DNA from: Schistocerca nitens
Lineage: Eukaryota; Arthropoda; Insecta; Orthoptera; Acrididae
NCBI RefSeq assembly: GCF_023898315.1
Contig: NC_064619.1
Span: forward strand, 501,366,594 to 501,430,593
Length of the DNA: 64,000 nt
Direction: 5' to 3'
Shown here: positions 33,697 through 44,513 of the stretch, piece by piece
How positions within the stretch are numbered: the first letter of the stretch is position 1
How the letters are laid out: every line of letters starts with the position of its first letter
Program-made: the position numbers and the translations under genes
The notes under the pieces: generated by a model
Told to the model about the DNA's origin: nothing
The model's input: only the letters and a program-made list of their open reading frames with translations
Database searches by the model: none

Positions 33697-35419
33697 TATT
33701 TCGTGATCACCAATCCTGACGTTATGTTTCTGTCTGTTCTCATTTCTGCTATTTCTAATTACTTTCGTCTTTCTTCGGTTTACTCTCCATATTCCATTCA
33801 GCAGATCCTGTAGTTTTTCTTTACTTTCACTGAGAACAGCAATGTCATCAGCGAGTCGTATCATTGATATCCCTTCACTTCAATTTTAATTCCGCTCCCG
33901 AAGATTTCTTATAATCGTCATTGTTTCTTCAGTGTATAGATTGAACAGTAGGTGCGAGAGACTACATTCCTCTCTTACATCCTTTTTAATCCGAGCTCTT
34001 ATTCGATCTTAAGTCTTCTACAGCTCTTTTAAATTCTGATTCCTAGATACCCTATCTCTTCTATATCGATTCGTGTTCCCTCTTGACTCTTGTACATATT
34101 GTATATTACCTGTATTTTCCCATAATTTACCCATATTTTTCTTAGAATTTCAAACATCTTTCACCATTTGACATTGTCGAACGTTTTTCCAGGTCGACAG
34201 AAACTATGAACATGTCTTAATTCTCCTGTAGTCTTGTTTCCATCATCAAACGTAACGTCAGAACTGCCTGTCTCGTGCCTTTACGCCTCCCAAAGCCAAA
34301 CTGATCATCATCTAACATATCCACAATTTTCTTTTCCATTCTTCAGTATATTATTCTTGTCAGCAGCTTGGATAAATGAGCTGTTAAGCTGATCGAGCGA
34401 TAATTCTCGCTCTTGTCGACTCTCACAGTCTTGTGAATTGTTTTTTCGAAAGTTAGATGGTATATAGGCATACTCATACATTCTACTCACCAAAGTGAAT
34501 AGTCGTTCTGTTGCCACTGTCCCCAATGATTTTAAAAATTCTGATAGAATGTTATCTACCTATCTACCCCTTCTGCCTTACTCGCTCTTAAGTTCTCGAA
34601 AGCTCTTTTAAATAACGATTCTAATATTAGATCCGCTTTCTTCTATATCGACTCCTGTTACTTCTTCTATCGCGTCATCAGACAAATTTCCTTCTCGTAG
34701 AAGACTTCACTGTACTCTTTCCACCTATCCGCTCTCTCCTCTGCATTTGACAGTCGAACTCCCATTGCAGTCTTAACGTTGCCACACTTCCTGTTAATTT
34801 CACCGAAGGTAATTTTTGATTTTTCCATGTGCTGAGTCAGTCGTTTCGACAGTCATTTCTTCTTTGATTTCTTCACGTGTTCCATGCAGCCGTTTCGCCT
34901 TAGCTTTCCTGCAATTCCTATTTAATTGATTCCTAAGTGACTTGTGTGTTTGTATTTTTGAATTTCTCTGAACATTTTTGTACTTCCTTCATTCATCTTC
35001 TGTTAGTCATTGTTTCTTCGGAGTTACCTTCTTTCCAACTTCTGTGATTGCCTTGTTTAGAGATGTCCCTTTCTCTTCAACTGAACTGCCTACTGAGCTA
35101 TTCCTTATCGCAGTATCTATAGCCTCCTAGTACTTCAAGCGTATCTTTTCATTCCTTAGTACTTCCGTATCCCACTTCTTTGGGGATTTATTCTTCCTGC
35201 TAGTTTCTTAAACTTCAGCCCTCTCTTCATCACTACTTCATTGTGATCTGAGTCTATATCTGCTCCTGGGTATGCCTTACAATCCAGTATCTGATTTCGG
35301 AATCTCTGCCTGTCCATGATGTAAACTAATTGAAATCTTTCCGTATCTCCCGGCCTTTTCCAAGTACATCTACTCCTCTTGTGATTCTTGAAAGAGTATT
35401 CGCTATTACCAGCTGAAAT

Positions 35420-35926
35420 TTATTGAAGAACTCTGTCTTTCTCCTCTCTCATTCCTAGTACCAAGCCATATCTCCCGTAACCGTTGCTTCTACACATTCC
35501 CTTATAACCGTATTCTCCCATTACTACTAGATTTTCGTCTCCCTTTATGTGCTGAATTACATGTTCAGTATCTTCGTATGCTTTTTCTATTTCTTCATCT
35601 TTAGCTTGTGACGTCGGCATGTATACCTGAACTATCGTCGTCGGTGTTGGTTTGCTGTCAACTCCGATGAGAACAGCCCTATCACTGAACTGCTGACAGC
35701 AAATCACTCTCAGCCCTGCTTTCCTAATCATAACGAATCATACTTCCACTGCAGTATTTTCTGCTGCTATGAATATTACCCTATGCTCCGCCCAGAAATC
35801 CTTGTCTTCTACCCATTTCAGTTCACGACCCCTACTATGTTTAGACTGAGGCTTAGCATTTCCCTTTTCAGATTTTCTAGTTTCCCTACCACGTTCAAAC
35901 TTCTGATATTCCACACCCCGAGTCAT
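35420..35926 (-). pseudogene. RTE-like endonuclease domain remnant
   Basis: Minus strand: VEYQKFERGRETRKSEKGNA start region, WVEDKDFWAEHRVIFI, then from 35731 RVICCQQFSDRAVLIGVDSK, PTTIVQVYMPTS, HIKGDENLVVMGEYG. The last should be the catalytic 'MGDWN/MGDFN' motif, but Asp is Glu and Asn is Gly. In LINEs this endonuclease nicks the target DNA. A frameshift separates the two parts. Inactive. Confidence 0.8.
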
Positions 35927-36304
35927 AGAACGTTTTCCTTTTGTTGGTTATTCGATCTTTTCTCATGGTCACCTACCCCTTGGCAGTCCCCTCCCAGTGA
36001 TCCGAATGGGGGATTAGTCCGGAATCTTGCCAATGGAGAGGTCATCATGACACTTTTTCAATTAAAGGCCACATGTCCTGTGGAAACACATTATGTTTCT
36101 TTAATGGAGTGGTTTCCATTGCGTCCTCGTGCCGTTGGTCATTGCTGATTCTTCCACATTTAGGGGCAGTTTCTCATCCCAAGGACAAGAGAGCGCCCTG
36201 AACCTCTGTCCGCTCCCTCTTTGACAAGGCCTTTAGCTGAATGAGGGGTGACTTCTTACGCTGGAATTCTTGGGCTGCTATTGCTGACGATTTTTATTCA
36301 AAAT

Positions 36305-36372
36305 TTAAGCGGTGGCATGGTTCGAACCAGGCACCGAGGACGTTATGATTATGCTACCCCTAAACCACGGGA
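36305..36372 (-). other. tRNA-like block at the LINE 5' end
   Basis: On the minus strand, starting at 36372: a box A-like TGGTTTAGGGGTAGC and, about 35 nt on, a box B-like GGTTCGAACCA. This looks like an internal Pol III promoter placed at the 5' end of the RTE LINE. It may instead be an older SINE or tRNA pseudogene that happens to abut the LINE. Confidence 0.5.
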
Positions 36373-36929
36373 GCGTTTTCGTTCTCAGTACGCTGTACAA
36401 ATAAAGCTATTGACAGGTGATGACACTCCTTCTCATAAATTGAAAAAAATTACTTACTTTTACACATTTTGTTTTAGGTTCAATCTTCTCAGGACAGGAT
36501 GAAAGTAAACTGGTGTCCCCAACATCAAATTCCTGCCAAATAATTGCTTTTTCATGGTGATTAGGCAGGACACCAAATGGCGTTGTACACTATTTACAAA
36601 TTATCGGCACACAGGTGCTTATATTTATTTAAAACTGCAGATTTCCTTGTATATTAATAAGTTACGTAATGCAGCTACACCGATGCGATGTTACATGTAT
36701 AGAATTATGTATTAGATACCAATTTACGGTTTTATCATGTAGTAAAAATAACGCAACAGTTCTATGTAATATCTGTTTATAGGAATCGGATAAGTAGTTT
36801 TTCTTGATATCTCGGCTTCTTCATTCTGAATTACTTAATGCCAAAAGACAGTAAGTCTGTAGTGTTTATACTCCAGTCGCTACCATAGGTTGGCACTTAA
36901 GCAGTGTTGTAGAAATGTCTGATTACTAA
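36373..36929. other. Unassigned AT-rich stretch
   Basis: No gene or repeat recognised. Confidence 0.35.
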
Positions 36930-36942
36930 GATCATTGTACAA

Positions 36943-37139
36943 ATAGTTCAAATGGCTCTGACCACTATGGGACTTAACTTCTGAGGTCACCAGTCCCCTA
37001 GAACTTGGAACTACTTAAACCTAAGTAACCTAAGGACATCACACACATGCATGCCCGAGGCAGGATTCGAACCTGCGACCGTAGCGGTCGCGCGGTTCCA
37101 GACTGTAGCGCCAAGAACCGCTCGGCCATCCCGCCCGGC
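36943..37139 (-). repeat. tRNA-headed SINE (family S1)
   Basis: Minus-oriented S1 SINE with 13-bp target duplication GATCATTGTACAA at 36930-36942 and 37140-37152. Confidence 0.93.
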
Positions 37140-37293
37140 GATCATTGTACAATTTTATTTGCCAATCACATATAACGTTTAAGTGTTCTCTGCTTCTGTA
37201 CGTCATTTTTGCCTTCAGAGACGCTTGATACCACGAAAAAAGCATGAAATATGTCCCGTTTGTTTTGTGTCTGTCCTGCATGAAAGAGGTGGA

Positions 37294-37460
37294 CCCGGGT
37301 TCCCGGGTTCGATTCCCGGCGGGGTCAGGGATTTTCTCTGCCTCGTGATGACTGGGTGTTGTGTGATGTCCTTAGGTTAGTTAGGTTTAAGTAGTTCTAA
37401 GTTCTAGGAGACTGATGACCATAGATGTTAAGTCCCATAGTGCTCGGAGCCGTTTGAACC
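37294..37460 (+). repeat. 5'-truncated SINE with Gly-tRNA-like head (family S1g)
   Basis: Starts within the T arm of a Gly-type tRNA (GGGTTCGATTCCCGGCGGGG), followed by a CTGCCTCGTGATGACTGGG linker and then the same tail as S1 (GGACTGATGACC..., CCCATAGTGCTCGGAGCC). Target duplication AAAGAG(G/T)TGGA at 37283-37293 and 37461-37471. A full-length copy is at 42807-43020. Confidence 0.88.
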
Positions 37461-37471
37461 AAAGAGTTGGA

Positions 37472-38430
37472 GGTAAGTGCCTCCACACCGCTCCTCTCTT
37501 CAAGGCAGAATGACTGAGAAGCGTTGCTGCTTTCGTTCCCCTTCTGCCTCTGCGCTTCTCTATAATCGTCTTTGACAAAGCGTGACCACTGTATCTATTT
37601 CTCTCCGAAATCCAAAGATGGTAACTCTGACCCCACCGTACAGATTGGTTACAAGAAACCGGTATTGCAGACAGTTGGTTGTTTTAACCAACTCTGAACG
37701 TCATCTGTCTGTTCGTCGAGTGAAGTTACTACTAAGTCGTTGAAAAATGCAAAATAAGGATAACGCTCTGACACCGTTCATCTGGTGCCAAAACATTGAT
37801 ACTGGCAGCTAACAACGCAAAATACTACGCAGAAAAAAGTCAGTTGTTATTGTTACAGTGCATCTTTTTACAAATGACTAAATAGTTATGATCACCGACA
37901 GCATTCCTGTAGTGGCCTAAGATTCCAACCAATGGTAGGTGTGCAGTAGCATGGCTGAAACCGAGTCTCCCTCAGCACGCTGCGAGCAATTAGCAGTCCC
38001 CCTTGCTGCTATTAACTCACTAACTACCCCAGAATTGGAGTGCGCGCTCCGGAGAGAAGTTAAGAGCCCAATATCCTGCTCTTGTACTGCTGCCGTGGCC
38101 CACATGCGGCCCAGCCGGTGCGCAACTCAAAGCACAATGGGGCATATGATCCTCCTTTTTTAATAAGGACTGTAGACTCAACAGCAGTTCAATATTTTGA
38201 GAATATCATGTCATTTACAAAAAGTGACGTCGTATCTCTGCCCAACCTCATCTCTTATTGTTTCAACCATTTGGGCTTTTCGACATTCTTGACGTACTGC
38301 GCAACTTTTAAAACTACTGAAGCATTTTCGCACGACGACATTTTTTTGGCTTTCAAAGTGAGTGTGAGTGTGAAACAGTGCCTTTAGCCTTTGACTGTAG
38401 TTCTGGGTGTATTTTTTAAAAACTTTATTA
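37472..38430. other. Unassigned stretch
   Basis: No gene recognised; open frames up to 101 codons lack domains. It lies between the S1g SINE and the DD41D mariner. Confidence 0.4.
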
Positions 38431-38432
38431 TA

Positions 38433-39862
38433 CAGGGTGAAAAGTATTTAAACCGACAAACTCTGGGAGGTTGTAGGGGACATCAAAACAAATATTTTTC
38501 CCTAATGTCATTTTTTCCTATGAGGATTATTTAAACCGGTGGAGGCAGGAATCGCGCTCTTCAGTTGTAGGCAACTGCTGTCCACCAGTGTAGTAGTGCA
38601 TTGTCTCTGTTTACTAATAAGGCGATACACCTGGAGTGAGTACACTGATATGGTTGGCGCGTACTACGTAGCGCACCACAACTGACGAGCTGCACAGCGG
38701 GTTTATCAAAAACAATATCCTAATCACCATATCCCGCATAATACGACCTTTGCTGCTGTGTACCAACGTATTCGTGAGACCGGGTCATTTAGCAGATTAC
38801 CTGGACAGCGACGCCGTCGCACGGTAAGAACGCTGCAGCTTGAGGAAGCAGTCTTGCAGCATGTGGAGCAGGATCCTTCAATCAGCACTCGTGCAATTGC
38901 ACGTAACATGGGGTCGAATCGGACGAATGTAATAACAGTCCTTCGAGAGCAATTGTTACTCCATTTCACTTACAGCGTATCCACAACCTAGAACCAGTTG
39001 ATTATCCACTCAGAGCACAGTTTTCGCAGTGGTACCTGGAGCAGTGTGAAATGCATCCAACATTTCCATCGTCTGTGTTTTTTACCGATGAAGCAACATT
39101 CGGGTGTGATGGAGTCTTCAACATGCACAATTCGCATGTTTGGAGTGAGGATAGCCCTCATGCCACAGTTACTACCGCTCATCAAGTGCGGTTCTTCGTT
39201 AATGTGTGGGTTGGTGTTGTTGGGGACTGTTTAACTGGGCCGTATCTGCTACCTAGACCATTAAATGGCAGGCACTATCACAATTTTTTCTCGTCTCCCT
39301 ACAAGACAACGCATGTGGTTCCAACATGACGGGGCGCCGGCACATTTCAGTCGTCGTGTGCGTCGATTCCTGGACCGACGGTTCCCAGAAACGTGGATTG
39401 GCAGAGGTGGTCCTGTACCATGGCCTGCTCGATCCCCAGATACGTCCCCTCTGGACTGTTTTGTATGGGGAGAGATGCGCAACCTTGTTTACTCAACTCC
39501 TGTTGCATCAGAAGAGGATCTGGTTTCCCGGATAGTAGCAGCAGCAGGAACAATTCAGGATACTCTTGGGGTTTTTGCCCGTGTTAGACAGAACATGATC
39601 CAACGGTGTAACCTTTGTTTACATGTCAATGGAGGCATTTTTGAAAATCTACTGTAATTGAAATTACGTTGAGTTAATGTGTTGTCTCTTGGTCATAAAA
39701 AATGGAAAAGTGTTTGTTGGTTTAGTTAATTTGCCGCCAGAGAAAGTTTCCTCTACCGGTTTAAATACTCCTCATAGGAAAAAATGACACTAGGGAAAAA
39801 TATTTGTTTTGATGTCGGCTACAACCTCCCAGAGTTTGTCGGTTTAAATACTTTTCACCCTG
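38433..39862 (+). mobile_element. DD41D-type mariner with about 115-bp inverted repeats
   Basis: TA duplications at 38431-38432 and 39863-39864. The left end reads CAGGGTGAAAAGTATTTAAA and continues, with few mismatches, for about 115 bp as an inverted copy of the right end (through the ATTTAAACCGGTRGAGG segment). This is far longer than the usual 28 bp. Its right TA is shared with the neighbouring Tc1-D copy, so one of the two inserted at the edge of the other. Confidence 0.93.
38690..39657 (+). pseudogene. DD41D mariner-family transposase, frameshifted
   Basis: N-terminal helix-turn-helix (AVYQRIRETGSFSRLPGQRR, STRAIARNMGSNRTNV), a frameshift near 38960, then FHLQRIHNLEP, SSVFFTDEATFGCDGVFNMH (first Asp), VNVWVGVVGDCLTGPYLLPR, a frameshift near 39290, MWFQHDGAPAHFSRRVRRFL (second Asp), WPARSPDTSPLDCFVWGEM (third Asp). 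I count 41 residues between the last two Asp, the spacing of the DD41D lineage. The C terminus GGIFENLL ends at 39657. Only two frameshifts, so it is fairly young. Confidence 0.88.
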
Positions 39863-39864
39863 TA

Positions 39865-40843
39865 TACTGAAACGCCAAAGAAACAGCTATAGGCATGCGT
39901 ATTCAAATGCAGAAATGTGTAAACAGGCAAAATACGGCGCTGCGGTCACCAACGCCTATATAAGACAACAAGTTTCTGTCACAGTTGTTAGATCGGTTAC
40001 TCCTGCTACAATGGCAGATATCAAGATTTAAGTAAGTTTGAACGTGGTGGTACAGTCGGCGAACGAGCGATGGGACACAGCAGCTCCGAGGTAGCGATGA
40101 AGTGGGGATCTTCCCATACGACCATTTCACGAGTTTACCGAGAATATCAGGAATCCGGTAAAACATCAAATCTCCAACATCGCTGCAGCCGGAAAAAGAA
40201 TAGGACCAATGACGACTGAAGAGAATCTTTCAACGCGACTGAAGTGCAACCCTTCCGAAAATTGCTGCAGATTTCAATGGTGGGCTATCAACAAGTCAGG
40301 ATGCGAATCATTCAACGAAATATCATCGATATGGGCTTTCGGAGCCGAAGATCCAATCGTGTACCATTGATGACTGCTCAACACAAAGATTTATGCCTCG
40401 TCTGGGCCCTTCAACACCGACATTGGACTGTTGACAACTGGAAACTTGTTTCCTGGTCGGACTAGTCTCGTTTCAAATTGTATCGAGCGAACGGACGTGT
40501 ACGGGTATGGAATCATGTCTCCATGGACCCTGCATGTCAACAGGGGACTGTTCAAGCTGGTGAATGCTCTGTAATGGTGTGGGGCATGTGCAGTTGGAGT
40601 GATATGGGTTCCCTGATACCTCTAGCTACGACTCTGACAGATGAGACGTACGTAAGCCTCCTGTCTGATGACCTGCATCCACTCATGTCCGTTGTGCATT
40701 CCGACGTACTTGGGCAATTCTAGAAGGGCAGTGCGACACCCCACACTTCCAGAATTACTACAGAGTCGCTCCAGTAACACTCTTCTGAACTTAAACACTT
40801 CGGCTTGTCACAAAACTCCCCAGAAATGAACATTGTTTGTCTC
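39865..40843 (+). mobile_element. Tc1-D element, copy 2, 3'-truncated
   Basis: Starts directly after the TA at 39863-39864 with TACTGAAACGCCAAAGAAAC (first base C to T). It follows copy 1 (9966-11174) to about 40843, inside the C-terminal third. The transposase is broken: frames with AQHKDLCLVWALQHRHW and QGTVQAGECSVMVWGM-like residues are out of phase, and the TCGGACTAGTC at 40456 puts a stop in the first catalytic motif. Confidence 0.8.
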
Positions 40844-41274
40844 TGGGTAGATGGAAATTTTAAACTTCATATTTGTTTTAGGTTAAATATTGGCGATATT
40901 GCAAACAACTGTGTTTCTGCACTTATCAAAAGTCTCGTTTTATTTCGGGGAAGGGTTGTTTCTTTTGAAATAAAAGAAATTTTGGCGTCAGGAGGGAGTG
41001 AGGGTGGGGGAAGAGAGCGTAAGAAAGAGCACCAAAGATAGGAGCAACAGGGTGGTGATAGCGTGCCGCACAATGTTGTCAGAATACACAGTCCTGGCCT
41101 TGTTCAAGTGTAAGGAGCAAATTTAAAGCCATGGATCGCACATGCCTTGGTACCAATGAAATTTGGCTTTTGTCGTGTTAGTAAATGTTTCACAATCAAG
41201 TAAGTCAAGCTCCAGTTTGACGTGCAGTGGCGTTTTGCAAATTATATCATTTTAAACGTAGTAGCAAAATGATT

Positions 41275-41520
41275 GAAGACAAGAGAGAAATACTTCCTAT
41301 GACAACTAACTAGCAGGAGACAAAGCAAAAGCTCGGGTTGAGAGAAGAGAAAGGAAATGGGAAGTGCTTCTTTCATAAAAATCACACGAGTATTTGCCGT
41401 AAGTAGGTTAGAGAAACCTCGGCAAACCTAAATCTGAATGGCCAAATAAGAAATTAAACCCCAGTCCTCCCGAATGCAGGTCCAGAATATTGAGCAATAC
41501 ACCACCTCTATCGGTCAAAG
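41275..41520 (-). repeat. Old SINE (family S2)
   Basis: Minus orientation, strongly diverged: CTGCATTCGGGAGGACTGGG, CATTCAGATTTAGGTTTGCC and the downstream spacing match the S2 copies at 20987 and 43498. Confidence 0.65.
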
Positions 41521-42280
41521 CATACAAGTTCCGCGTGTACTTTTGAAATATACACTGGAAACCATGTTATCGACGTTTTGCCACTTCACGCAAAGTTGAT
41601 GGGGCAATATAAGGTGGTTGTTCCCATAGTGTCAACAGTTAAGAAATGGGAGACAGCATTCAAACAAGAACGTATTGTCTTAAGGAGAGCCGAAGGTGGT
41701 CAAATCCAAAAAATTACTATTTTTTTTGCTACCGAAAATTAATTGGAGCATTCCTCTTTAATGTAAACTTTGAATTATTGTTCTACTCGCCCTAGAAGTG
41801 GAGTTATTACCATTTTCCCCCACGCCTGCAGAGGAAATGGGCGGCCGCTGAATGCATCTAACACCCTCTCGTTACTTCCTGGCGAACTGCTTGGGATTTT
41901 CTCGGCCTGTTACGCATACAGCGCCTTATGTTACGCATACAGCGAGTGTGCAAGGGTTGGCTACATTGTTTTCTGTGACAAATATTACCCTTATTTCCTT
42001 ACAGCTTACTCTTATTTTCCTCAGAATTTCGAACATCTTGCTCCATTTAATATTGTCGTACACTTTTGTTCTGGTTACGATGCCACGTTTTAGTAACCGT
42101 GTATATAAGAAGAGGAAGAACGTAGGGAAAAGAAAATTAACACTAATACCAAGTTGCGATACTACAATGAATAAGAGCGCGGAACATCGTCTCTTTGCTG
42201 TTTACCGTTTCGAATTAGTTCAGTGCTGCGCCTGTTGTTGGTAGTATTATACTTCTTGTGTAAAGCGGGTAATATGCAGA

Positions 42281-42718
42281 ATGTACAAGAATCAGGAGGG
42301 AACAATAAAACCAATTTTTCATGACTTAGCACAGCCAGAATTGTTACACAAATGTCTACACGGAAAGACGCAGAATCCTAATGAGAGCGTAAACAATTTG
42401 ATTTGGAAAGTGATTCCTAAAAGGGTGTTTGTAAGCATAAAAACACTGCACTTTGGCATTTATGATGCAATAGCAACCTACAACCAAGGGAACAGTGTGA
42501 AGTGTGAAGTTCTGAAGGCATTAGGATTTACAGCTGGGGTGAACACTGTACGAGCACTAAGAAATATTGACAGAGAAAGGATAACAGGAGCAGAAAGAAG
42601 AGAAAGGCATATGAAGTATGATGGAACAACAGGCCAGAAAAGAAGACAGAAGAGGAAGCTTTTGGAGGATGAAGAAGAAGACCCTGATAATCCATCCTAT
42701 AGTGCAGGAATGTATTGA
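42281..42718 (+). CDS. Transposase C-terminal fragment of the TTAA element
   Basis: A 145-codon open frame with clean protein-like composition: IFHDLAQPELLHKCLHGKTQ, NPNESVNNLIWKVIPKRVFV, FGIYDAIATYNQGN, then a basic/acidic tail (RRQKRKLLEDEEEDPDNPSY). I associate the 'HKCLHGKTQNPNES' block with C-terminal parts of Mutator/Kolobok-type transposase-like proteins in arthropods; this is from memory of the motif, not a search. Upstream sequence to 41684 is out of frame, so the protein is truncated or the 5' part is deleted. Start at ATG 42281 is formal only. Confidence 0.55.
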   Translation: MYKNQEGTIKPIFHDLAQPELLHKCLHGKTQNPNESVNNLIWKVIPKRVFVSIKTLHFGIYDAIATYNQGNSVKCEVLKALGFTAGVNTVRALRNIDRERITGAERRERHMKYDGTTGQKRRQKRKLLEDEEEDPDNPSYSAGMY

Positions 42719-42806
42719 GAAACTTTGATAGCCATTTCCCGTAAATTATAATTTTTCGAATATAAGGAACATTTTCTCAAAATCCACTCAAGCTAGAGAG
42801 ATGAAA

Positions 42807-43020
42807 AAACGGTTCAAATGGCTCTGAGCACTATGGGATCAACAGCTATGGTCATCAGTCCCCTAGAACTTAGAACTACTTAAACCTAACTAACCTAAGG
42901 ACATCACACAACACCCAGTCATCACGAGGCAGAGAAAATCCCTTACCCCGCCGGGAATCGAACCCGGGATCCCGGGCGTGGGAAGCGACAACTCTACCAC
43001 ACGACCACGAGCTGCGGACA
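42807..43020 (-). repeat. SINE with Gly-tRNA-like head (family S1g), full length
   Basis: Minus strand: head GCTCGTGGTCGTGTGGTAGA (box A), anticodon loop TTCCCAC (CCC, Gly-type), box B GGTTCGATTCC, linker CTCGTGATGACTGGG, then the S1 tail to GAACCG. Target duplication AGAGAGATGAAA at 42795-42806 and 43021-43032. Confidence 0.92.
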
Positions 43021-43497
43021 AGAGAGATGAAATTTTTATACAGCACTCCTAGTGGTCAAACTTACATTGTAACACAGCCATTTGGCAATATGTTCAGTAG
43101 TTTCATTTCAGTTTAATTATAAAGCAATTATTTGTAAAAAAAATTTGGGTCATTAATAAAAAAAATAATTGGAAGGAAACTAGAAAAGATACTCCAAAAT
43201 CCCTCTGTCATAACTGCAATACTAAACCACTCTATATGTAAAAAAAAAATTCAAATTTTTCTATTTGGTAGTTTATTCATAAATGTTCCTCAAACTTAGT
43301 GATTTTAACATGGGCAGCATAGGCACCTCCGGCTCCCCTTAAAAGAGGTTCTACGTGAAGTGCGTTCCAGAAAGGCAACCACTGACGAAACCGTCGTGAA
43401 AGTAGATACCATATTTTATGAAACACCTAAAGCCAACGCACTGCTAGAAGAAAGAATGCGATACGTTCTGCGTGAAGAATTAACTGTGACAAAGCGT

Positions 43498-43743
43498 CAC
43501 GACCGAGCGAGGTGGCGCAGTGGTTAACACAGTGGACTCACTTTCGGGAGGACGACGGCTCAAATCCGCTTCCGGCCACACATATTTAGGTTTTCCGTCA
43601 TTTCCCTAAATCACTTAAGGCGAATGCCGATATGGTTCTTTTTAAAGGGCATGGCCGATCTCCTTCCTCGTCCTTCCCTAGTCCGAGCTTGTGCTCCGTC
43701 TCTAATGACCTCGTTGTTGACGGACGCTGAACACTAATCTCCT
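43498..43743 (+). repeat. tRNA-headed SINE (family S2), full length
   Basis: Starts ACCGAGCGAGGTGGCGCAGT; box B-like GGCTCAAATCC; tail AACACTAATCTCCTCCTCC. Target duplication ACAAAGCGT(C/G)AC around 43487-43498 and 43744-43756. Confidence 0.88.
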
Positions 43744-43759
43744 CCTCCACAAAGCGTGA

Positions 43760-44513
43760 CGCTAGATGACTAGTTTCTGTTGAATATCGATCGGGACAAA
43801 ATGCGGAAACGAACTTATCAGCACTAGCTGAACAGGTTTGGAAATAATATAAGTTACTTTGTATGTCGATTTGTTAATGCGTACGTGACTTGGGTTCGTC
43901 ACTTGAGGCCGGAAACAAAATGTAAATAACAGCAATGGATGGAATCCGTGAGGGCCCTACAGTAAAGGTATTATCATCTGTCGGAGAAAAGTATTGCCAG
44001 TGTTTTCTGTACGGAAAAAGAGATTTATCGTATTGATTAGGCAGCAAAGGATAAAGAGAGAATAGGTCAATATTACAAAAATCTTCCCATAAATTTTCGG
44101 TGGTCATTTGCTCGGAGACCAAGGGAAAACGTTATCATTTATCAGGCAGATGCTTCTGCGTTCAGAAGTGCCTTGGCAATGTGAAAACCGATCAACTGGA
44201 ACTGAAATTTGCACCAGTTTCCGCTATTTTGGCATCCCCTCTATTCCTCATATTTCCGCATTTAAAGTAATTCATGGCCAATGTGTGGCTATAACATTTG
44301 ACGCACCACTTCGCGTCGAATACGCTTCACAATTTTGTCTTGATATAACCGTTTGTTTTCTGGAAACTTACACGTGGTTTAACAGCTTAAGTGTCCATGT
44401 GAATGATTATACGGTTGACATCAGCTAAGAATGATAACAAATAAAATGCAGCCCACCCACGAAAAAAAAAATGTTCTCAGACAAGAAAATCAGTTCAGCT
44501 GTGGGCACAAATA
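43760..44513. other. Unassigned stretch
   Basis: No domain recognised. A 106-codon frame (44108-44428, plus) and an 82-codon frame (43874-44122, minus) have plausible composition but no motif I know. Confidence 0.35.

Larger units (their letters stand above)
31731..34526 (-). pseudogene. RTE-like reverse transcriptase, interrupted by Tc1-A
   Basis: Minus strand: an RT N-terminal piece (34526 downward: MGTVATERLFTLVSRMYEYA), motif C as IRLADDIAVLSES (FADD changed to LADD, about 33860), RRKTKVIRNSRNEN, then the Tc1-A insertion, then VDEVKEFCFLSSKITHARRS (about 32270), KTWTV, and the C-terminal RRRDRLIGYLLRYRGV near 31910. The gene is split exactly where the TA target (32273-32274) lies. Many stops. 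Confidence 0.85.
31668..36372 (-). mobile_element. Near full-length RTE-like LINE split by Tc1-A
   Basis: Minus-oriented LINE of about 3.3 kb plus the 1.4-kb Tc1-A (32275-33696). The 3' end is an A-rich tail (plus strand T run, 31673-31690) next to CAGTCTTCTGACTGG. The 5' UTR carries conserved segments (GACAAGGCC, AGAGCGCCCTGAACC on the plus strand at 36190-36230) and ends in a tRNA-like block at 36305-36372. Order on the minus strand: 5' UTR, endonuclease, linker, RT, C terminus. Degenerate throughout. Confidence 0.85.
41684..43338 (+). mobile_element. TTAA-flanked DNA transposon (Kolobok-like candidate)
   Basis: Direct TTAA duplications at 41680-41683 and 43339-43342. Inverted ends GGAGAGCCGAAGGTGG (left) and complement GGGGAGCCGGAGGTGC (right). 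A SINE with its duplication (42807-43032) is inserted, leaving an element of about 1.4 kb. One conserved frame (42281-42718) probably encodes the transposase C terminus. TTAA is used by Kolobok and piggyBac; the end sequence and protein do not look like piggyBac. Confidence 0.7.
41603..43497 (+). pseudogene. Old mariner N-terminal relic split by a younger element
   Basis: Plus strand: VSTVKKWETAFKQERIVL (41629-41683), then, after the TTAA element, KEVLREVRSRKATTDETVVK and ALLEERMRYVLREELTVTK (43343-43490). Together these resemble the mariner helix-turn-helix linker region ('TIKKWxxEFKRGR...RSGRPxTATT...'). Catalytic domain not seen. The target TTAA falls inside this coding sequence, so the mariner is the older layer; an S2 SINE follows at 43498. 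Confidence 0.5.

Noticed and set aside
41684..43338. piggyBac element (TTAA target)
   Set aside because: Ends do not begin with the CCC/CCY pattern usual for piggyBac and the protein shows no DDE block typical of it; Kolobok-like is the better but unproven reading.
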